Shown here: positions 23,477 through 27,407 of the stretch, piece after piece
How the letters are laid out: each line of letters starts with the position of its first letter
How positions within the stretch are numbered: position 1 is the first letter of the stretch
Assembly: GCA_900548225.1 (NCBI GenBank)
Contig: URJM01000023.1
Span: forward strand, 1 to 27,407
Source of the DNA: an uncultured bacterium
Lineage (GTDB): Bacteria; Verrucomicrobiota; Lentisphaeria; Oligosphaerales; Oligosphaeraceae
Direction: 5' to 3'
Length of the DNA stretch: 27,407 bases
Notes under the pieces: generated by a model
Told to the model about the DNA's origin: nothing
Seen by the model: the letters and a program-made list of their open reading frames with translations, nothing else
The model's database searches: none
Made by a program: the position numbers and the translations under genes

Positions 23477-24250
23477 ATGTCGATTCTCAAGGATTTCAAG
23501 GCTGACTCCCTCGGGGTCAGGATTTCAGACAGCCGCGACGCGATGGGGCAGGACGCCGCCGCAATGGCCGCACAGCGCATCCGCGCCCTTCTTGCGCAGA
23601 AGGACGAGCTGAACATGATCTTCGCCGCCGCACCCTCGCAGAACGAGACCCTGGCACACCTCATCAAGGAGGAGGGAATCGACTGGAGCAGAATCAACGC
23701 ATACCACATGGACGAGTATGTCGGGCTGCCAGCCGAGGCGCCGCAGGCATTCGGACGCTTCCTCCGCGAACACATCTTCTCCCATCTCCCGTTCAAGAGC
23801 GTCAACTATCTCCAGGGATACGCAGACGACCCGGAGGCCGAATGCGAACGCTACTCCAGGCTCCTCAGGGAAAATCCCGTCGACATCGTCATGCTCGGCA
23901 TTGGTGAAAACGGGCACATTGCCTTCAACGACCCATGGGTCGCCGACTTCAACGACCCGAAGCTCGTCAAGCTCGTCCCACTCGACCCGGTCTGCCGTCA
24001 GCAGCAGGTCAACGACGGGTGCTTTGCAACACTTGACGACGTTCCCACGCATGCGCTTTCGCTGACAATCCCCGCGCTCACCCGCGCAGGACACCTCTTC
24101 TGCACAGTGCCGGCCGCCACAAAGCGCGCCGCGGTCACGAAGACGGTCAACGACCCCGTCAGCACGGAGTGCCCCGCAACAGTCATGCGCAACCACCCGG
24201 ACGCCACGCTCTTCTGCGACCCGGAGAGCGGTGCGGACCTGCTGAAGTAA
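23477..24250 (+). CDS. glucosamine-6-phosphate deaminase/isomerase-family (NagB-like) protein
   Basis: A 257-residue protein of the NagB/6-phosphogluconolactonase superfamily, which converts glucosamine 6-phosphate to fructose 6-phosphate and ammonia or acts on related sugar phosphates. Key segments are AYHMDEYVGL (Asp79, the proposed base), GIGENGHIAFNDP (His147) and the C-terminal substrate region KRAAVTKTVNDPVSTECPATVMRNHPDATLF. Where E. coli NagB has the acid triad Asp-His-Glu, this protein has Asn146-His147-Asp152. The Asn also occurs in Bacillus NagB, but the Glu-to-Asp change marks a distinct subgroup, so the exact substrate is open. The ATG at 23477 is chosen because homology starts there; the open frame runs further upstream inside coaBC as shadow. 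GGA lies close before the start. Confidence 0.75.
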   Translation: MSILKDFKADSLGVRISDSRDAMGQDAAAMAAQRIRALLAQKDELNMIFAAAPSQNETLAHLIKEEGIDWSRINAYHMDEYVGLPAEAPQAFGRFLREHIFSHLPFKSVNYLQGYADDPEAECERYSRLLRENPVDIVMLGIGENGHIAFNDPWVADFNDPKLVKLVPLDPVCRQQQVNDGCFATLDDVPTHALSLTIPALTRAGHLFCTVPAATKRAAVTKTVNDPVSTECPATVMRNHPDATLFCDPESGADLLK

Positions 24251-24284
24251 GATTCACGAACACACGACGCCACAGCACACGACG

Positions 24285-25286
24285 ATGATGAATATCGCAT
24301 TCTGCGGCCTAAGACATCCCCATATCTTCTCACTGCTGGAACTGGCACAGAAGAACGACGAGACGGATGTAGTCGGCGCATGGGAGGAGGACGCGGCGAC
24401 GCGCAGCAATGCCGCCGCCTCCCTCGGGGTTCCCTTCTACGAAAGCTACGAGGCGCTACTGGCGGATCCGCGGGTCCAAATAGTCGCCGTCGGAGACTAC
24501 TTCGGCATCAGGGGCGCCCGCACAATCCAGGCGCTTCAGGCTGGAAAGCATGTCCTTTCGGACAAGCCGCTTTGCACATCCCTGGCGGAGCTCGATGAAA
24601 TCAAGCGGCTGGCCACCGAAAAGTCCCTCGCAGTCGGATGCATGCTTGAACTCAGGTACGACCCGCTGCTCCGACTCGTCGCAAAGACTATCCGCGGCGG
24701 GCTCCTGGGCGAAATCCACGCGATGGACTTCACTGGACAACACCCCCTCAACTACGGCGTCCGCCCGATGTGGTACTTTGAACAGGGCAAGCATGGAGGC
24801 ACCTTCAACGACCTCGTCATCCACGGCATCGACTTCATCCAGGTCGCGACAGGCCTCGCATACAAGCGGACTGTCTCCGCACGCCAATACAATGGATTCG
24901 CCCACCGGCACCCGGAGTTCAAGGACTGCGCACAGCTGATGGCCGAATACGAAAACGGCGCAGGACTCCTGGCGGATGTCTCCTACAGCGCACCAGCGCC
25001 ATCGGCATTCACACTCCCAGGATACTGGAGGTTCAGCTTCTGGGGAGAAAACGGAATGATCGAGTGCACGCTCGGAAAAAAGGAGTTCCTGCTGGCACTC
25101 TCTGGCAAACCCGCAGAATCCGTCAAGGCACCGGCACAGGATGGACGAAACTGCCTCGAGGAATTCCTCAGGGAAATCAAGGACGACAACCCGCTATACC
25201 ACAAAAACCACTCACTGGAAACATCCCGAATCGGACTGATAATCCAACAGGATGCCGACAGACAGTCCAAGGAAATACGGAATTGA
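24285..25286 (+). CDS. Gfo/Idh/MocA-family oxidoreductase
   Basis: A 333-residue NAD(P)-dependent dehydrogenase-type protein. The N-terminal Rossmann domain (about 1-120) opens MNIAFCGLRHPH, in which the usual G-x-G-x-x-G is reduced to a GLRH variant also seen in some family members. The DKPL motif carrying the conserved Lys lies at about 95, followed by GCMLELRYDP. The C-terminal alpha/beta domain contains GGTFNDLVIHGIDFIQ with the likely catalytic Asp/His pair. Members oxidise or epimerise sugars and uronates, or act as glycoside-cleaving redox enzymes. It follows the NagB-like gene by 34 bases. ATG 24288 is an equally good start. There is no signal peptide. Confidence 0.85.
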   Translation: MMNIAFCGLRHPHIFSLLELAQKNDETDVVGAWEEDAATRSNAAASLGVPFYESYEALLADPRVQIVAVGDYFGIRGARTIQALQAGKHVLSDKPLCTSLAELDEIKRLATEKSLAVGCMLELRYDPLLRLVAKTIRGGLLGEIHAMDFTGQHPLNYGVRPMWYFEQGKHGGTFNDLVIHGIDFIQVATGLAYKRTVSARQYNGFAHRHPEFKDCAQLMAEYENGAGLLADVSYSAPAPSAFTLPGYWRFSFWGENGMIECTLGKKEFLLALSGKPAESVKAPAQDGRNCLEEFLREIKDDNPLYHKNHSLETSRIGLIIQQDADRQSKEIRN

Positions 25287-25387
25287 CATAGTTTGTCGCA
25301 TGATGACATGTCTTTTGCCATAGGCGACCTTCCTCTTTTTCATCATTCAATCAAATTCATCTCTTTTCACCCCATCACCACACCATC
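25287..25387 (+). promoter_or_regulatory. intergenic region with a consensus -35 hexamer
   Basis: TTGACA at 25283-25288 overlaps the stop of the preceding gene. At the expected distance there is only a poor -10, so a promoter is possible but unproven. The gap also has GACATGTC followed by TTTT (about 25305-25315) and a C/T/A-rich stretch before the next start. The longer gap and the lack of a Shine-Dalgarno at 25388 suggest a new transcription unit. Confidence 0.3.
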
Positions 25388-26461
25388 ATGAAAAAGCTTC
25401 GTGTTGCAATCATTGGCCAGGGAAGAAGCGGCAGGGACATCCACGGTTCGTACTTTCTCAGCGAGAAGAACCAGAACTACGAGGTTGCTGCGGTTGTCGA
25501 GCTTATCGAGGAGCGCCGTGAGCGCGCCCGCAAGGAGTACGGCGACTCCTGCGAAATCCTTTCCGACTACAAGGCGCTCTATGGCCGCAAGGACATTGAC
25601 CTCGTCGTCAACTCCACCTTCTCCCATCTCCACTATCCTGTGACGATGGATCTTCTCACCCACGGGTTCAACGTCCTCGTCGAGAAGCCCTTCTCCGCCC
25701 ACAAGGAGGAGTGCGACGCCATGATCAGGGCGGCTTCCGAAAACAACGTCAAGCTGGCGATCTTCCAGCAGTCCCACTTCGCCCCGTACTACCGCCGCAC
25801 CCGTGAAATCATGGACAGCGGAATCCTCGGGCGCATCGTCCAGGTCTCGATACGCTTCAACGGCTATGCCCGCAGGTGGGACTGGCAGTGCAGCCAGCGG
25901 TTCTACGGCGGCGCCCTGCGCAATACCGGACCACACCCGATGGAGCAGGCGCTTGACATCCTGGACCAGCCCGCCCTGCCCGAATTCACTGCATACCTGG
26001 ATGCGGCGAATGTCTTTGGCGACGCAGAGGATTTTGTGAAGATTCTGATGAAGGCTCCCGGCAAGCCCGTAATCGACCTGGAGATTTCCTCCTGCGATCC
26101 GTACAACGACGGAGTCATCTACCGTGTCCAGGGCACCCGCGGCGCCCTCAAGGCTACAGCCAACAAGGTCACGTGGCAGTACTTCAAGGAGGAGGAGGCT
26201 CCCAGGCGGCACATCATCTTCGAACCACTCTCCAAGGAAGACGGCAACCCCGCGTACTGCTCCGAGCAGCTCGAGTGGCACAAGGAGGAGGAGGAGCTGA
26301 CCGGCACTGCCTTCGACTTCGCAGTCGCCGACTTCTACAAGAATCTCTACGACCACATCACCGACGGGGTTCCGCTGGTGGTTCCGCCTGAGAAGGTTGC
26401 ACGCCAAATCGAGCTTATCGAGGAGGTGCACCGCCGCAACCCAATGCCGATCAGATACTAG
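25388..26461 (+). CDS. Gfo/Idh/MocA-family oxidoreductase
   Basis: A 357-residue protein with a canonical N-terminal NAD(P)-binding motif (VAIIGQGRSGRDIHG, about 5-19), VEKPF (about 96-100) with the family Lys, and a C-terminal domain with GALRNTGPHPMEQALDIL, where His is the probable catalytic residue. A Trp/Arg-rich loop (GYARRWDWQCSQRFYGG) is typical of sugar-acting members. It is likely to oxidise or reduce a sugar, uronate or inositol-like substrate released by the upstream lyase and esterase. It sits after a 101-base gap and 27 bases before the third oxidoreductase. The start is well defined by the Rossmann motif although no Shine-Dalgarno precedes it. Confidence 0.87.
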   Translation: MKKLRVAIIGQGRSGRDIHGSYFLSEKNQNYEVAAVVELIEERRERARKEYGDSCEILSDYKALYGRKDIDLVVNSTFSHLHYPVTMDLLTHGFNVLVEKPFSAHKEECDAMIRAASENNVKLAIFQQSHFAPYYRRTREIMDSGILGRIVQVSIRFNGYARRWDWQCSQRFYGGALRNTGPHPMEQALDILDQPALPEFTAYLDAANVFGDAEDFVKILMKAPGKPVIDLEISSCDPYNDGVIYRVQGTRGALKATANKVTWQYFKEEEAPRRHIIFEPLSKEDGNPAYCSEQLEWHKEEEELTGTAFDFAVADFYKNLYDHITDGVPLVVPPEKVARQIELIEEVHRRNPMPIRY

Positions 26462-26488
26462 CAATACGCACGACAGGAGGATAGACTA

Positions 26489-27358
26489 ATGTTCCGAATC
26501 GGCATCATGGGCGCGGAAAACTCCCACGCCATGGCATTCACGGAGGCCTTCAACGGACTCGTCCCCGACTTGGCGGACGAATTCCAGGACATCCAGGTGG
26601 TGGCCGTCGGCGGCAACTACCCCGAAGAGAACAAGAAGGTCTTTGAACGCGGAAAGCTCGAACTGCTCTGCCAACGCCCCGAGGAGATGCTCGGGAAGGT
26701 GGATGCGGTAATGGTGACCGCCCGCGACGGCAAATACCACCTGCCATTCGCACGCCCGTTCCTGGAGGCCGGGCTCCCCGTATTCGTTGACAAGCCATTC
26801 ACCTCGTCCATCAAGGATGCCGAGGAACTCTGCCGCCTCGCCGAGGCGCATGGCTCGTTCATCACGGGGGGCACCGGAATCAAAAACCTGCCGGGTGTCG
26901 AAAAGCTCCGCGGATTCGTCCAGGAGAACGAGGGCAAGATCATCTCCGGGGATGTCACCGCCCCCGTCAACATGGTCAATGACTACGGCAACTTCTGGTT
27001 CTACGCGGCCCACCTGGCCGAAACCTGCCTTGCAATCTTTGGCGAAAATCCCGAATGGGTATGGGCAAGCAGGAACAAGTGCGGAGTCACCGCAATCGTC
27101 CACTACCCGAATGGACTTGAAGTGACAAACCACTACACGGAAGGTGCATACCACTATTCTGCGACGGTGACCGTCAGCGAGGCGGAACACCACGAACTCC
27201 TCTCGCTCGACAACTTCTACGCAATTGAATGCCGTGAGTTCGCCAACGCCCTCAGAACCGGCAAGTCCGCATACCCTGTCAGCATCCTGCCAAACTCAGT
27301 CAGGCTCATGGCAGCCACCGAAAAGTCCTTCTCCACGGGGGAAAAGACAAGAATATAG
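26489..27358 (+). CDS. Gfo/Idh/MocA-family oxidoreductase, short form
   Basis: A 289-residue member, shorter than its two neighbours because the C-terminal domain is reduced. The N-terminus MFRIGIMGAENSHAMAF replaces the classic glycine motif with G-A-E-N-S-H. VDKPF carries the conserved Lys (about residue 97-101) and NFWFYAAHLAETCL supplies the likely catalytic His. The start has a strong AGGAGG (26474-26479) with 9-base spacing, the best ribosome site in the window. It is probably in one operon with the 25388 gene. The NSHA and missing-glycine pattern suggests a subgroup with altered cofactor binding. The three oxidoreductases differ too much to be recent duplicates. Confidence 0.83.
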   Translation: MFRIGIMGAENSHAMAFTEAFNGLVPDLADEFQDIQVVAVGGNYPEENKKVFERGKLELLCQRPEEMLGKVDAVMVTARDGKYHLPFARPFLEAGLPVFVDKPFTSSIKDAEELCRLAEAHGSFITGGTGIKNLPGVEKLRGFVQENEGKIISGDVTAPVNMVNDYGNFWFYAAHLAETCLAIFGENPEWVWASRNKCGVTAIVHYPNGLEVTNHYTEGAYHYSATVTVSEAEHHELLSLDNFYAIECREFANALRTGKSAYPVSILPNSVRLMAATEKSFSTGEKTRI

Positions 27359-27407
27359 GGGAAGGCGGAGCCTGATTCCGGGAGTGGGTTTGCCCATATA
27401 TGGCGAG

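Noticed and set aside
25367..26464. 365-residue minus-strand open frame
   Set aside because: It is an exact antisense shadow of a Gfo/Idh/MocA oxidoreductase.

Overview
The window looks like chromosomal DNA of a Gram-negative member of the PVC superphylum, most likely Lentisphaerota or Kiritimatiellota from a gut or similar anaerobic habitat. The signs are secreted SUMF1-like and BspA-like leucine-rich-repeat proteins, several Gfo/Idh/MocA oxidoreductases beside an intracellular heparinase II/III-type lyase, generally weak Shine-Dalgarno sequences, and a moderately high GC content. This placement is inference from gene content; there is no rRNA or other phylogenetic marker in the window. No tRNA, rRNA, CRISPR array, transposase or integrase was found.

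Layout. (1) 1-2240 is an AT-rich block with three small minus-strand genes for exported or membrane-anchored proteins of unknown function. (2) 2240-2871 holds no convincing gene. (3) 2872-6161, plus strand: a FabH-type ketoacyl-ACP synthase III, a TetR-family regulator and a C69-family dipeptidase. (4) 6158-9092, minus strand: prmC, a LOG-family protein and a secreted Pro/Gly-tailed protein, with a good intrinsic terminator between the last two. (5) 9302-13128, minus strand: a secreted chimera (LRR plus phage-fibre-like modules plus coiled coils) and, upstream of it, a secreted SUMF1-fold protein whose C-terminus resembles the variable domain of diversity-generating retroelement targets. (6) 13378-19579, plus strand: a compact housekeeping run of an unknown gene, dut, a lytic transglycosylase, a SirB1-like gene, a membrane protein, rimO, ftsQ and queH, mostly with overlapping start and stop codons. 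(7) 19587-27358, same strand and at first with almost no gap: a carbohydrate-esterase-like hydrolase, a heparinase II/III-type lyase, coaBC, a NagB-like deaminase and three Gfo/Idh/MocA oxidoreductases.

How the genes fit together. Region 7 reads as an intracellular route for a uronate- or amino-sugar-containing oligosaccharide: deacylation, eliminative cleavage, NAD(P)-dependent rearrangement of unusual sugars, then amino-sugar deamination. No transporter, sulfatase or regulator of it lies in the window. CoaBC interrupts the catabolic genes, and its N-terminal decarboxylase half appears to have lost its catalytic residues.

The items most worth a second look are the SUMF1 C-terminus (11917-12021), the duplicated fibre modules in the LRR protein (9302-11803), the degenerate CoaC domain (22185-23351) and the catabolic cluster (19587-27358).
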